From Gadus chalcogrammus (lineage: Eukaryota; Chordata; Actinopteri; Gadiformes; Gadidae), in contig NC_079415.1 of the NCBI RefSeq assembly GCF_026213295.1, positions 30,625,313 to 30,689,312 on the forward strand: 64,000 nucleotides of DNA. The letters are read 5' to 3'. Position 1 is the stretch's first letter. Every line of letters starts with the position of its first letter. A model generated the notes under the pieces. The model saw only the letters and a list, made by a program, of their open reading frames with translations, did no database searches and was not told the DNA's origin. The translations under genes and the position numbers were made by a program. Of the stretch, positions 22,850 to 34,480 are shown in pieces.

Positions 22850-24150
22850 AAAATAAGAGACCCGACACAAACCCAACCCCTGATTAATCATGGTAGGTTT
22901 GTTATCCTACCAAGAGTATTAAAGAAACACTTGACACTACACTGTGTCTCAACTCATTGTAGTAATTTGGAGCTGATTGGACAATTCAGCCAATGAATCA
23001 AATAGGTTACCTCCCTCAGCAGCATTCGTGCATTGACTACATGCAGAGAGAAGTGATAGTTAGTTAGCAGAGTCGTAAAAGCACTTTCTACCCATTTCAG
23101 TGGAGGAATGGACTCCTCATGCAATGTTATACTTAAAAGGATCAAGTAAATTACATATTAATCAAGTCTTTCGGCATGTATTTAAAAAAAAAAAATGATA
23201 CAACGGTCCCAAACAGCATTTGAAATAGACCTTGAGACTCGGGTAAAACACTATAGGACATTGATCATGATATGCCTCAATATCAGAATAACAACCATGG
23301 GTCAAATAGCAGTGGCTCGTTGAATGAAAGTGAAAGTAGTGTAAGCTTGTCCAGGCCCTGCAAGTCAGGATGTAGGCTATGAATCAGAATAATTTTTTAG
23401 CTAGTGGGCATCCCAGAAACCAATTCTATATTTTCTTTGGGAGGACCCCCGTCCATTACTGCACCCCACCGACGAATTGGATCACCACCAGCCGCTGCTG
23501 TAAACAGGGAGTGAAGGGGGACCAATGCTAGGAATCTTCTGACTTTGTCCCGTTAGAATAATGCTGCATTCTAGAGGGAGGACCGGCTTAAACTGAGCAT
23601 CACTGAGAACTAGACATTTAACCAGGGACCATTTAAAATGGTTCATCTTCAACCATTATGATACAATCCATCCAAGGTAGTTAGCATTAAGCGCAAAGAA
23701 TGGGAAGGTAAGTGGAATGAACACAATCATGTATAATGTGGGGTTCAATCGCAGTCTATTTCACAAGTGAACTTTGCAGGATTTTTGTAATAAGCTAACA
23801 AAGATAAGGGTAATGAGTGTCGTGGCAATATCAAGCAGACTTTAACATACAAATTATATGATCCCTGTTTGAATAATTTGTCTATTTCAATGAATTTCTA
23901 ACCATTCTCCATGGAACTAGAGATATCTCCCGCCCTCTCTAATTGAAAGGTGTTGAGATAGTTTTGGATTTGCAACTGTGGGCACCAAGTTTGATACTGA
24001 GGCCAATCCAAAGACTTCTTTGTTGTGTAGATTCCTTTAACTGCCTTGCAGCCATGTCCACTTCATCCCTATTGTGAATTGCAATTCAACTTGGTCTCTC
24101 CTCTGGCCAATCCTACACTCAATCCAACACGGCGAATCAAAAGTTGAAGG
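22850..24150. other. 3' flank of ZF2, duplicated non-coding block
   Basis: No family-like reading frame. The whole stretch recurs at 39360-42400 (with a Harbinger inserted) and 57045-58540; part recurs, diverged, at 60830-61003. High conservation is explained by recent duplication. Confidence 0.6.
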
Positions 24151-24152
24151 CG

Positions 24153-24158
24153 TTTAAT
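24153..24158 (-). terminator. Polyadenylation signal ATTAAA of ZF2
   Basis: ATTAAA about 60 nt beyond the ZF2 stop on the minus strand, conserved with the ZF1 and ZF3 flanks. Confidence 0.45.
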
Positions 24159-24217
24159 CATGATGAAAAGAAAAACTAAAAGCAGTAATTTCAATCAATA
24201 CAGGACAGAGGTCTCAA

Positions 24218-25626
24218 TCAAAGCATCCCGTTACCCCGTGTCAAAGGGTGCTTGAGCATGTGCACACACAAATTGCTTGGGTCGCTGTAGCTGGCGTTGC
24301 AGTGCAGACACACGCAGGGCTTTTCCCCAGAGTGAGTCCTTAGGTGGAACTTCAGGTCGCATTTCCGTTGGAAGCCCTTCGTGCATTGGTCACACCTGTA
24401 GAGCTTCTCCCCAGAGTGAGTCCTCATGTGGATCTTCAGGGTGCCTTTCTGACTGAAGCGCATCGTGCATTGGTCACACTTGTAGGGCTTCTCCCCAGAG
24501 TGAATCCTCATGTGGATATTCAGGTTGCCTTTCAGACTGAAGCCCTTCTTGCATTGGTCACACTTGTAGGGCTTCTCCCCAGAGTGAGTCATCATGTGGC
24601 TCTTCAGGTGGTCTTTCAGACTGAAGCCCTTCGTGCATTGGTCACACCTGTAGAGCTTCTCCCCAGAGTGAGTCCTCATGTGGCGCTTCAGGGTGCCTTT
24701 CTGACTGAAGCGCATCGTGCATTGGTCACACTTGTAGGGCTTCTCCCTAGAGTGAATCCTCATGTGGATATTCAGGTTGCTTTTCAGACTGAAGCCCTTC
24801 TTGCATTGGTCACACTTGTAGGGCTTCTCCCCAGAGTGAGTCATCATGTGGCTCTTCAGGTGGCCTTTCAGACTGAAGCACTTCGTGCATTGGTCACACT
24901 TGTAGGGCTTCTCCCCAGAGTGAGTCATCATGTGGCGCTTCAGGATGTCTTTCTGACTGAAGCACTTCGTGCATTGGTCACACTTGTAGGGCTTCTCCCC
25001 GGAGTGAGTCCTCATGTGGATCTTCAGGGGGCCTTTCTGACTGAAGCACCTCGTGCATTGGTCACACTTGTAGGGCTTCTCACCAGAGTGAGTCATCATG
25101 TGGCGCTTCAGGTGGTCTTTCAGACGGAAGCCCTTCGTGCAATGGTCACACTTGTAGGGCCTCTCACCGGAGTGAGTCCTCATGTGGCGCTTCAGGGGGC
25201 CTTTCTGACTGAACCACTTCGTGCATTGGTCACACTTGTAGGGCTTCTCCCCAGAGTGAGTCCTCATGTGGACGATCATATTGGCATTGTTGGGAATAAC
25301 CTTTCCACACAAGACACCGGGCCGGCCCTTGCGGCAGCCCTGATGCCCAGTCAGCTCCTCAAGGCGGACGAGTCGCACGCTGCAGTTCAGGCTCTTGGCC
25401 ACGCTGTGGTCAGCGGAGAGCGAGCTCAAGGCCTCCAGTTCTGACGCGGCAAAAAGGGTGTCATGGCCGTCCACCGCCAGTGGGCCCACCCCTTGTCCGT
25501 AAACGCTCAGGATGTGCAGCTCCCCGCTGTGACTTGACATGTGGGAGGAGCCAGGGGCGTCCACACGCAGACTCTCCGAGGTGGCGCCGCGCTGCGTGCT
25601 GCAGTCTCTGATGTCATTGCCGTCTT
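24218..25626 (-). CDS. ZF2: C2H2 zinc-finger exon, 11 fingers plus degenerate last
   Basis: Opens at acceptor CTGAAG/AAGACGGC in phase with the acidic exon 25892-25952. Domain order: d domain (DIRDCSTQRG, HMSSHSGELHILSVYGQG, acidic region, LVRLEELTGHQG), the half finger VLCGKV, 11 canonical fingers, then an aberrant finger CVCLHCNASYSDPSNLCVHM and a stop. Fingers 5-7 and 8-10 are near-identical as a block (KSHMMTH, then KKGFSL, then TMRFSQKGTL), pointing to a three-finger (252-bp) duplication. Only this gene keeps the full 3' end. Likely a nuclear DNA-binding factor; its target is unknown. Confidence 0.85.
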
Positions 25627-25891
25627 CTTCAGAGAGGAAAACAGAGAGAGAGAAAGTAATGTTTGAATTAATCTTTTTCACAAAGGTATACAGTATGTAC
25701 TTTGTACACACTTGTGTATTGGAAGAATTATATTTGGACATTCTTTCCAACTTCTGTTTGTTGATTATGCATTTACCTTGTCGCCCTTTGGATGGTCAAG
25801 GGTTAAAGGCTACTGCTGAGAAGGCAAAATCGAGTACAATCTCAGTTTATCAAGGTTGTTTTCTTGCATAGATGCAATGTGTATTACCAAC

Positions 25892-26987
25892 CTACGGCGG
25901 GCATGCCTCCACCAATATCCTCTTCAACCTTGATTGAAATGGTGTCTGGTGTCTGCTGCTTTCCACATATAGAAGGAAACACACACAAGACATATTCTTT
26001 CATTTTCACAGAATAGTTGTCAATCCCCACTACCGACAGATTAGGCATTTTTAAACTGCACTTGGAACGTCCTGCAATTTCAATGTCTTCCCTGTGTATT
26101 TATTCTTATCTGAGTGTAGGTGTGAGAAGGTGGAGGATTTCACCTTCTCACAGTAGGCTAAAACACTATTAATTATTTACAAGTGCAAAAATGCCAACAT
26201 ATTCTTTATTCTGCTAACCAGCAGTTCCTCGCTGTGACTGGACATATGGGAGGAGGAGCCAGGGGCGACAACACCCAGGCTCTCTGATGTGGCGCCACGC
26301 TGAGTGCTACGGTCTCCAAAGGCATCGCAGTCTTCTGCAGAGGGAGAAAAAAAGGAAAAAGTTATTGTTTTGATACATTATTTGCATAAAGGGAGGCATT
26401 GTGTATTTGTACAAGTCAAAGAAACTCTTTAAATGCATGCAACATTGACACAGAGGGTTTAAAATGTGTACTGCTGACAAAGATTCACAGTTTTGGAGAG
26501 GGACGTCTCCTCCAGCAACCTCCTCCCTAGACTCAAAGCTCAAGTGGTTGGCCAGGTTAAGGACACTGCGCAAAGTGATCTGATCACAACATGACATGCG
26601 AGGCAAGCACAATAATTCTATTTTGACACTAAAAAGCAACAACGTGTCCTTCCCTCTAAGCTGTTCAGCCAACATTCATGCATTATGAATTCAGTGATGT
26701 TTGAGAATGATAAACCAGCTCATGTGGCATCTGTCTTGAAACCCTTCTGGGCTCTTGACTGATTCCATCTTTGAAATGCTACTCCCAAGTTTGACTCGTG
26801 TTTTAGCAGGGCGCTGGTCATGATGCTTTTCCAAAGAGGACCAGGCTTTTTAGCGCAGGTAAAATCAAGTACATTCTCAGTTGATCCAGGTCGTTTGCTT
26901 GCATAGATGCAATGTGTATTACTAACCTCCAGCGGGCAAGCCTCCACCAATATCCTCTTCAACCTTGATTGAAATGGTGTCTGGGGT
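25892..26987 (-). CDS. ZF2 upstream exons
   Basis: Acidic exons at 25892-25952 and 26927-26987, with block f (about 26460-26570) and a truncated d (starting 26334) between them. The nearer 55-nt exon has lost its middle (about 24 bp) relative to other modules. The Myb-like exon of this unit is 7.7 kb further upstream, beyond the BEL element, and carries a 38-nt deletion. A ZF2 message would probably start at an unseen exon or at the acidic exon. Confidence 0.4.
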
Positions 26988-27212
26988 CTGCTGCTTTCCA
27001 CATAAAGAAGGAAACACACACAAGACATATTCTTTCATTTTCACATAATAGTTGTCAATCCCCACTACCGACACATTATGCCTTTTCACACTGCCAAGCT
27101 GGTTCGGTCGCGGCTTGGCACGCCCTGCAATTTCAATGTCTTGCCCGTGTTAAACCGAGGGGGTCAAACCCCGCTTCCCCCTTGAAGACTTCTATGTTTG
27201 CTTTAGCTTTCT

Positions 27213-27791
27213 TGTACTGTTCTCTCTATGTGTTATACTTCCAAAGTGTTAACATAGATAAACAGCCAGCCAAACTCCTTTTCAAGAGCCAGGAAGTGAG
27301 CGTGCATGCTCCTTTATTGACTTCTTCAACAGCAGGTAAGTCAGGTTGACAGCATTGAATCAGAGTGAAACTAGAAAAGAAAGATACAAAAAATGCTGTG
27401 ATGGATTTCTATGATATAACAGGTAAGTATATGATGGTACAGTTGTCTTACAGGCTCAAACACATTACGTTGCTACTTTCTTACAAACTTAGAAAACATA
27501 TCAGCAAACTCGTCAATATAAATCAATATAACTTGTTAAACATGTAAATAATGTGTAACACTTACAGTCATTGCTTTCTGAGGGATACACACACAAAGGA
27601 TTATTCAAGAATTAACAGCCATGCGGTGATACAAACACGCCATCACGTCTTCTCTCGTTGTGTTTACACAATGTGCTTCCTGTTACTGGGTTGCTTTCAA
27701 AATAAAGGCTCCGTAATACCTTTGCAACAATAAAACGTTTCAACAGTAACTTTAAGTGTATTTTAATATAAAACCTATTCAGGGCAGAACA
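27213..27791 (-). mobile_element. BEL/Pao element, 3' LTR
   Basis: 579-bp LTR, TG...CA on the minus strand. It matches the right LTR at all but three positions seen (two near 27374-27402, one near 27765). The element is flanked by a 5-bp duplication tttct (27208-27212 and 34272-34276). A purine tract GACGGGGAG lies next to it (27792-27800). Confidence 0.9.
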
Positions 27792-27835
27792 CTCCCCGTC
27801 TGGCAATTACTGATGCCACTTAAAACATAACTTTC

Positions 27836-30800
27836 CTAACTTGACCTTTGACTTTCCTTTGCCAGGAGTAAGACCACATCTGAGATAGGCCTTAAGAATG
27901 TCTTTATTTTGTCTTGCGATGTTGTCCTGACCTCGACTTTGCGGACCTTCCCATCACCACTTGGACTGGTAGAAGTGACCAAACCCATTGGCCATTCATT
28001 GCGTTGTGATTGGCTCTGTTTAAGTAGCACAATGTCTCCAACTTCCAGGTTTCGACATGCCGTGTGCCACTTACGCCTTGGTTGAAGGGTGTGGAGGTAC
28101 TCATTTCTCCATCGGGTCCAAAACTCATTCGCAAGTGCCTGCACTTGTTTCCACTGACACTTGAAGAGATCCTTTTTATCAAAACTGCCGGCTGGAGCAG
28201 GCACACCTGGTTTCTGGGTCAAGAGCATAGCAGGAGTCAGCAGCATTGGTGAGGCAGGATCAGAAGAGACAGGAACTAATGGTCTGGCATTGATTATCGC
28301 CGACACCTCTGCCATTAGAGTACAGAGCACTTCGTGAGTCAGGTGAGTATGTTTAGTTTGCAGGAACATGGCATCAAGTATCCTCCGGGTTACGCCAATC
28401 ATGCGCTCCCACACGCCTCCCATGTGAGATGCGTGCGGGGGATTGAATTCCCATGTACAACCATTCTCATGTAGGTACCTCAATGTGTTGGTTTGACTTG
28501 GATCATCTGGTCTCATGCCTAGTTCTGAACTGGCTCCAACAAAGTTTGTACCTCGATCCGACCTCAGTTGTTTCGCTGGTCCTCTTAAGGCAAAAAACCG
28601 TCGCAGGGCATTGATGCAACTGGCTGCATCCATGGACTGTATGACTTCCACATGCACAGCTCTAGTGCTCATGCATGTGAAAAGTATGGCCCACCGCTTA
28701 CTCTGAGCTGCGCCACCTCTAGTGCGTCGGGTGACCACCTCCCAGGGACCAAAAACGTCTAATCCCACATATGTGAATGGTGGTGACAAGCTTAGACGCT
28801 CTGGAGGGAGGTCAGCCATCTTTTGGACCTCAAGTTTTCCTCTCAGCTTGCGGCAGGTGACACAGCTATGAAGGACTGAACTTATCAGCCGCTTACCAGC
28901 AACAATCCACAGGCCTGCAGCTCTTATTGCACCTTCAGTGAATTGCCGTCCTTGGTGTTCCACCTTTGTGTGGTAATGATTCACCAGTAATGTTGTAACA
29001 TGACTTTGTTTTGGGAGAATGATTGGATTTTTCACCTCTGGTTCAATTGATGCATATCTCAGACGTCCCCCAATTCGTAAGAGACCATCACACATGAAGG
29101 GATCAAGGTTCAAGATTGCACTTGATCTCGAAATTGCTCTATTCTCTTGTAGTGCAGTGTACTCTTCTGTATAAGTGTCTCTTTGTACAGACTTGAGTAT
29201 GGCCAGCTTGGCTGCTGCCAGTTCCTCTGGGCTACGTGGCTTATTGCACTGGTGCCATCTTTTGCATGTAGTTGGTGAGTCAGACCTGTATGAATGAGTT
29301 TGATGGATCAAGAAGGAAACTGCTCTTAGCAAAGACTCCCAAGTGGAGAAGCGCTGGAAACGTCCTGAGGTAAGTTTACATTCACTTATGCGAGTAGCAA
29401 AAGTGGTCAGCTGAGGTCTCACATCTGCATCTGTTTCAGGATCCACCAGCTTAAAGGACTCATTTGTTTCGGCCAGAAGTGGTTTGTGAAGGAACTCTGG
29501 CCCTGTAAACCACATACTGTTGGTGAGCTGTGACGCGGGCACAGACCTGGTGGCCAGATCAGCTGGGTTTTGATCCGTAGGCACATAATGCCACTGTTGG
29601 GGAGAGGTTGTCCTGCGTATCCGGTGAACACGATTGTGTACATACACAAAGAATCGCTTAGAGTTATTGTGTATGTAGCCAAGGACAACTTTGCTGTCAC
29701 AGTAAAATCTCACTGCGTCTGGCTTGTGGTCAAGCTCGTCGAGGATCAGTTCAGCCATCTCGACGGCCAGCACAGCGCCACATAGTTCGAGGCGAGGGAT
29801 GGTGGGCTCTGGTTGAGGGGCTAGCTTTGCTTTCCCGAGCACAAAGCCAACTCTACACTGCCCATCTGTCAAGACAACCCTCAAATAAGCTACTGCTCCT
29901 ATAGCCCAGCTAGAAGCATCTGAAAAGAGACACAACTCTGTGTATGTGGCACTGGATAGGGACTGTTGTATGTATGAGCGGGGAAGATGGAGGCTACTCA
30001 AATCGTGCAGTGATTCTTTCCATGTTTCCCACTTGTTTAACTTGTCTGCAGGAAGTTCAGTGTCCCATTCATGAACGTCAGCAGAAAGTTCTCTGAGCAG
30101 TGCTCGGCCCCTGATGGTCACTGGTGCGACCAAGCCCAATGGGTCAAAGAGGCTATTGACGGTGGATAGCACTCCACGGCGGGTGAACGGCTTGTCGTTG
30201 ACTGCAACTCTGAATGTGAAAGTGTCAGAGTCTATGTTCCAGCACAAACCAAGGCTTCTTTGTACTGGAAGCACTTCTTCATCAAGGCCCAAGTCTTTTA
30301 GGCCCGCAGCCAGTTCTCCAGGTGTGAAAGCTTGCATCACTGCAACACTGTTAGAGGCGATTTTATGCAGTTTAAGATTTGATTCTGCCAGTGAAGCTTG
30401 AGTGCGCTTGAGCAGATCAATGGCTTCGGCTTCAGTTGGGAGGGAAATGAGCCCATCATCCACATAAAAGTGTCGCTCGACGAAGTGGCGAGAGTCAGAG
30501 CCGTACTTCTGTTCACCTTCCTGGGCAGCTCTAGGAAGGCCATATATTGCTACCGCAGGTGAAGGGCTGTTCCCAAACACATGGACTCGCATTCTATACT
30601 CTCCCACCTCCTTACTAAGATCGTTATCCTTGTGCCAGAGGAACCTTAAGTAATTTCTGTGGTCTTCCCTCACCAAAAAACCATAGAACATCTGTTGGAT
30701 GTCAGCGGTTGGGGCAACAAGCGCCTTTCTGAACCTGAGCAGTACTCCAAGGAGGGAGTTGTTCATGTCGGGGCCTGAAAGCAAGACGTTGTTTAGGGAG

Positions 30801-31753
30801 ATGCCACATTCTTGTGCACTCGAGTCGAACACAACCCGTATCTGACCCGGCTTTTGGGGGTGATACACCCCAAAAATGGGTAAGTACCAACACTCTGCAT
30901 TCTCGGGGACAGGGGGAGCTTCCTCAGCATGTCCATTTTCAAAGAGCTTCTCCATAAAGGCAACAAACTGTTCTTTCATTTCAGAATTTTTGTTCAGTGT
31001 ACGTTGCAAGGAGTGGAGGCGAGAGAGGGCTTGAGCTCGGTTACTTGGAAGGCGTGGTCTGGGTGACCTGAATGGTAAGGGACCAATCCAGCTGTTCTTC
31101 TCATCTCTCTGGAGCTCTTCCTGCATGATCTCCAGAAATGTTTCATCCTCGAAAGACAAAGCAGGTTTGTCATCATTCTCTGTTCTCCTGAACACACTGC
31201 ATCCAAGTTTTTCTTCGGCAGGCACACTGATGGCAGAATAGCTGGACTGTTGGGTAGAAAGGCCGTGCCTGTGCTCCCCGCCGTAGCTCGCTTTTTCTTT
31301 AACACAGATGTGTTTCTGACATGGTGTTAGAAAAGATGGACGTCCATTTTGCAGGACGTTGGTCTTAAAGACAGCTACAGTGGGCTTGTGAGCACTGTCA
31401 ATGCAGACCTCCCCCACTATCACCCACCCTAAATCCAAACGCTGGGCAAAAGGTGCATTGTGTGGCCCACTGATTTGCTGTCTCACTTTGTGAACACGTA
31501 TGAGGTCCCGTCCTAGTAAGATCAGGATCTGCGCTTCAGGATCAGGCTTTGGGATGTGAGGTGCCACAGGTCTTAAGTGAGCATGGGAAAGAGCAACCTC
31601 TGGTGAGGGGATTTCTGAACGATTGGTCATGATCTCATTACATTCAATGAGTGGCGGTAAATCTAAACACACTTCACAATTCAATGCTTCTATCTGAAAA
31701 CCAACTGCCTTCCTTCCAGTCATTTCAATGGTACCAGCACAGGTTCTCATCAA
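27836..31753 (-). CDS. pol: BEL/Pao pol: protease end, RT, RNase H, integrase
   Basis: About 1300 codons. In order: C-terminal part of the aspartic protease; reverse transcriptase with DIQQMF (about residue 350) and FYVDDG (about 430); RNase H-like region; zinc-binding integrase start (H...H...CxxC, about 925-960); integrase core with the acidic triad GLDVFG (about 995), SDRGTNF (about 1065) and WERMIG (about 1117); and a C-terminal BEL-type domain. The frame differs from gag, and the annotated left limit is not a true ATG: the frame opens somewhat upstream, within the protease. In intact BEL elements gag and pol are usually one frame, so a small indel or a frameshift site is implied. Otherwise no stop is seen; recently mobile. 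Confidence 0.9.
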   Translation of the reverse strand: MMRTCAGTIEMTGRKAVGFQIEALNCEVCLDLPPLIECNEIMTNRSEIPSPEVALSHAHLRPVAPHIPKPDPEAQILILLGRDLIRVHKVRQQISGPHNAPFAQRLDLGWVIVGEVCIDSAHKPTVAVFKTNVLQNGRPSFLTPCQKHICVKEKASYGGEHRHGLSTQQSSYSAISVPAEEKLGCSVFRRTENDDKPALSFEDETFLEIMQEELQRDEKNSWIGPLPFRSPRPRLPSNRAQALSRLHSLQRTLNKNSEMKEQFVAFMEKLFENGHAEEAPPVPENAECWYLPIFGVYHPQKPGQIRVVFDSSAQECGISLNNVLLSGPDMNNSLLGVLLRFRKALVAPTADIQQMFYGFLVREDHRNYLRFLWHKDNDLSKEVGEYRMRVHVFGNSPSPAVAIYGLPRAAQEGEQKYGSDSRHFVERHFYVDDGLISLPTEAEAIDLLKRTQASLAESNLKLHKIASNSVAVMQAFTPGELAAGLKDLGLDEEVLPVQRSLGLCWNIDSDTFTFRVAVNDKPFTRRGVLSTVNSLFDPLGLVAPVTIRGRALLRELSADVHEWDTELPADKLNKWETWKESLHDLSSLHLPRSYIQQSLSSATYTELCLFSDASSWAIGAVAYLRVVLTDGQCRVGFVLGKAKLAPQPEPTIPRLELCGAVLAVEMAELILDELDHKPDAVRFYCDSKVVLGYIHNNSKRFFVYVHNRVHRIRRTTSPQQWHYVPTDQNPADLATRSVPASQLTNSMWFTGPEFLHKPLLAETNESFKLVDPETDADVRPQLTTFATRISECKLTSGRFQRFSTWESLLRAVSFLIHQTHSYRSDSPTTCKRWHQCNKPRSPEELAAAKLAILKSVQRDTYTEEYTALQENRAISRSSAILNLDPFMCDGLLRIGGRLRYASIEPEVKNPIILPKQSHVTTLLVNHYHTKVEHQGRQFTEGAIRAAGLWIVAGKRLISSVLHSCVTCRKLRGKLEVQKMADLPPERLSLSPPFTYVGLDVFGPWEVVTRRTRGGAAQSKRWAILFTCMSTRAVHVEVIQSMDAASCINALRRFFALRGPAKQLRSDRGTNFVGASSELGMRPDDPSQTNTLRYLHENGCTWEFNPPHASHMGGVWERMIGVTRRILDAMFLQTKHTHLTHEVLCTLMAEVSAIINARPLVPVSSDPASPMLLTPAMLLTQKPGVPAPAGSFDKKDLFKCQWKQVQALANEFWTRWRNEYLHTLQPRRKWHTACRNLEVGDIVLLKQSQSQRNEWPMGLVTSTSPSGDGKVRKVEVRTTSQDKIKTFLRPISDVVLLLAKESQRSS

Positions 31754-33651
31754 GTAGGGTGAAGGGGTGCCTCGGATGCAAAGAGCTGGAAAAACTCAGC
31801 TCTAGCCAGGGAGCGATTGCTTTGGTCGTCAAGGATAGCATACATCTTGACTGAGCGTTCCCTTTGTCCCTGTGGGAAAACTTGCACCAAGCATATCTTT
31901 GCGCAAGATCGTGCTGGGAGGCCATCTCCACATACCTCAGTGCACCTTGAAGTTACCTCTGGAGGTTGGTTGTTTTGCGGCTCTATGTCTGGCTCAGTCG
32001 CAGGTGACACTGCTGGTGAGAGGCTAGCGTCTGGATGCATGGCCGTGCAGTGTCGGTCACTCTCACACTCATTACATTTCAGCTCCACAGGACATTCTCT
32101 GGCCATGTGAGTAGCAGAGCAGCACCTAAAACATCGTCTGTGATCTTTCAGCAAATTTCTGCGCTCTGTCAGCGGCTTCATTTGAAAGGCTCTGCATTTT
32201 TCCAGAGGATGAGCTTTATTGTGAAGTGGACAGTATTTAGCTGGATCCCACCTACTTTTCTTCTCCATCTCTGCTCTATACGTCGAGCTTGAGCCTGCTG
32301 TAACTGACACGTCTGTCTTATGGACAGATATAGCCGCCTTCACACCATCATGCTTTGCTGTGGGCCTTTCATTATGGTAATGGGTACGGCTGCTGTTCAT
32401 CAAGACAAAGCTGGGATCATTTCTGGCCTTTGCCTCACTGCTGACAAAGTCGGCAAAGAAAGAGAACGGGGGATAACAAACTCTGTGATGTTCTTTATAC
32501 CTTGACCCTTTAGACAGCCATTTTTCTTGTAAGTTTGGTGGCAACTTTTCAACGATGGGGTTAATGCCCCGAGGTGTGTCAAGGTAACCGAGTCCAGGTA
32601 AGTACCCGTCTTCTTTAGCTGAGAGCAGCTCCATGAGCAGGTCACTAAGTTCTCTTAGTTTAATGTTCTCCTTTGAAGTAAGACGGGGAAAATTATCCAG
32701 CCGCCTGAATAGAGCACTCTCTATCACTTCAGGGTTGGCATAGCACTCTCTGAGTCTTGTCCAAGACAGCCGAAGCGCTGCTTGAGGGTTGGTGACGTGT
32801 ACTGCTCGAATTCTTTTAACATGTTCAGATGATTCCCTTCCCAGCCATTTTACCAGTAGATCTAACTCTTCACTAGCTGATAGGTCTAAGTCCTGAGTGG
32901 CGTTAAAGAAGGAGGACTGCCATGCTCTGAAGCTCTCAGGCTGATCATCAAATTTAGTAAGACCTGTTGTTATTAACTCCCTGCGAGCCAGATATTTAGC
33001 AAAGTCTATCATGTTAGAAGATGGAGTAATAGCAGAGCCCTGTGCGTTGAACCTAGGAGAATGGTCTGAATAATGGCTTGGGTGCTCAGGCGGGTGTGTC
33101 TGGTGCACAGGTGTTGATACGTACTGTTTTGACGTTGTGGGCGAGCCATCATGGTTGTAGGCGGGACTTGATTCAGGGACCTCCTGCCTTGTCAGTGGCT
33201 GTGTCTCTGTGATATGGGGAGGGGGCGGTGTGTCTGAGGCAGGTGTGTTTGGTTTGAAGCTGACCTGAGCCTGATGTTCCAAATATGCTTCTGTTCGCTG
33301 TCGAATTGACTGTGGTGAGACGTCACTCCCGACGACGCTGTGCATGTCCTCACATTCTTTTCTTGCAGCAGCCTCTAAAACTTCAGCCTCTGCGTTGGCG
33401 GCAGCAGCTTCTTTTTCCAGTTCTAGTGCTTCTAGGTTTGCTTGCAGTGTAGCCTTTTCCAAATCTAACTTGGCTTTCTGTTTCTTCAATTCCAACTCTT
33501 TTTGTGCGAATGTGACTCTGGTGCGTGCGGCTTCAGCTGCAGCTCTGGCCTTAGCAGCGGCACTAGCCACTGAGCACTTGGAAGAAGATGTGCCCTTGGA
33601 GCTGGGCGCTGATGATGCTTTTTCATCCTTTTGTGTTGTCTGGGCTTCCAT
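31750..33651 (-). CDS. gag: BEL/Pao gag with start of protease
   Basis: 633 codons. An Ala/Glu/Lys-rich coiled coil (about residues 30-100) is followed by a Pro/His/Ser-rich linker and a capsid-like region. Nucleocapsid-type zinc knuckles follow (CFRCCSATHMAREC, C-x2-C-x4-H-x4-C, then a second Cys/His cluster). The frame ends just after the protease motif AILDDQSNRS, where the pol frame takes over with an overlap. Role: packaging of element RNA and particle assembly (family knowledge). Confidence 0.9.
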   Translation of the reverse strand: MEAQTTQKDEKASSAPSSKGTSSSKCSVASAAAKARAAAEAARTRVTFAQKELELKKQKAKLDLEKATLQANLEALELEKEAAAANAEAEVLEAAARKECEDMHSVVGSDVSPQSIRQRTEAYLEHQAQVSFKPNTPASDTPPPPHITETQPLTRQEVPESSPAYNHDGSPTTSKQYVSTPVHQTHPPEHPSHYSDHSPRFNAQGSAITPSSNMIDFAKYLARRELITTGLTKFDDQPESFRAWQSSFFNATQDLDLSASEELDLLVKWLGRESSEHVKRIRAVHVTNPQAALRLSWTRLRECYANPEVIESALFRRLDNFPRLTSKENIKLRELSDLLMELLSAKEDGYLPGLGYLDTPRGINPIVEKLPPNLQEKWLSKGSRYKEHHRVCYPPFSFFADFVSSEAKARNDPSFVLMNSSRTHYHNERPTAKHDGVKAAISVHKTDVSVTAGSSSTYRAEMEKKSRWDPAKYCPLHNKAHPLEKCRAFQMKPLTERRNLLKDHRRCFRCCSATHMARECPVELKCNECESDRHCTAMHPDASLSPAVSPATEPDIEPQNNQPPEVTSRCTEVCGDGLPARSCAKICLVQVFPQGQRERSVKMYAILDDQSNRSLARAEFFQLFASEAPLHPT

Positions 33652-33692
33652 AACTGTGGCAGATGAATCCTTCTGACAGTATGACTTTTCAC

Positions 33693-34271
33693 TGTACTGT
33701 TCTCTCTATGTGTTATACTTCCAAAGTGTTAACATAGATAAACAGCCAGCCAAACTCCTTTTCAAGAGCCAGGAAGTGAGCGTGCATGCTCCTTTATTGA
33801 CTTCTTCAACAGCAGGTAAGTCAGGTTGACAGCATTGAATCAGAGTGAAACTAGGAAAGAAAGATACAAAAAATGCTGTGACGGATTTCTATGATATAAC
33901 AGGTAAGTATATGATGGTACAGTTGTCTTACAGGCTCAAACACATTACGTTGCTACTTTCTTACAAACTTAGAAAACATATCAGCAAACTCGTCAATATA
34001 AATCAATATAACTTGTTAAACATGTAAATAATGTGTAACACTTACAGTCATTGCTTTCTGAGGGATACACACACAAAGGATTATTCAAGAATTAACAGCC
34101 ATGCGGTGATACAAACACGCCATCACGTCTTCTCTCGTTGTGTTTACACAATGTGCTTCCTGTTACTGGGTTGCTTTCAAAATAAAGGCTCCGTAATACC
34201 TTTGCAACAATAAAACGTTTCAACAGTAACTTTAAGTGTATTTTAGTATAAAACCTATTCAGGGCAGAACA
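33693..34271 (-). mobile_element. BEL/Pao element, 5' LTR
   Basis: 579 bp, equal in length to the 3' LTR. Element orientation is minus, so this copy would drive transcription toward gag. The insertion lies within a SINE/L2-like tail repeat whose uninterrupted version (agctttctgctaaatc) is present at about 16550 and 46910. Confidence 0.9.
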
Positions 34272-34480
34272 TTTCTGCTAAATCTTAAATACATTGAACT
34301 TTCTAAAAAGCTTTTTTAACTTTGCCTTTATTTTCTATTGTAATACTAAAATGCCTTTTTAACTTATGTTTTCTTTTACTTATCAGTTATTTTATTTTAT
34401 TGTATGACAATGTTTATATGTGAATCACTGAGTGCCCTGTGTATGAAAAGTACTATATAAATAAAGTTGCCTTGCCTTCG
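34272..34480 (+). repeat. SINE/L2-like tail repeat, right part
   Basis: Continuation of the repeat whose left 48 bp are at 27165-27212. Ends agtactatataaataaagttgcc. Confidence 0.6.

Noticed and set aside
28515..31305. Several short frames inside the BEL region on both strands
   Set aside because: Shadows of pol in other frames.
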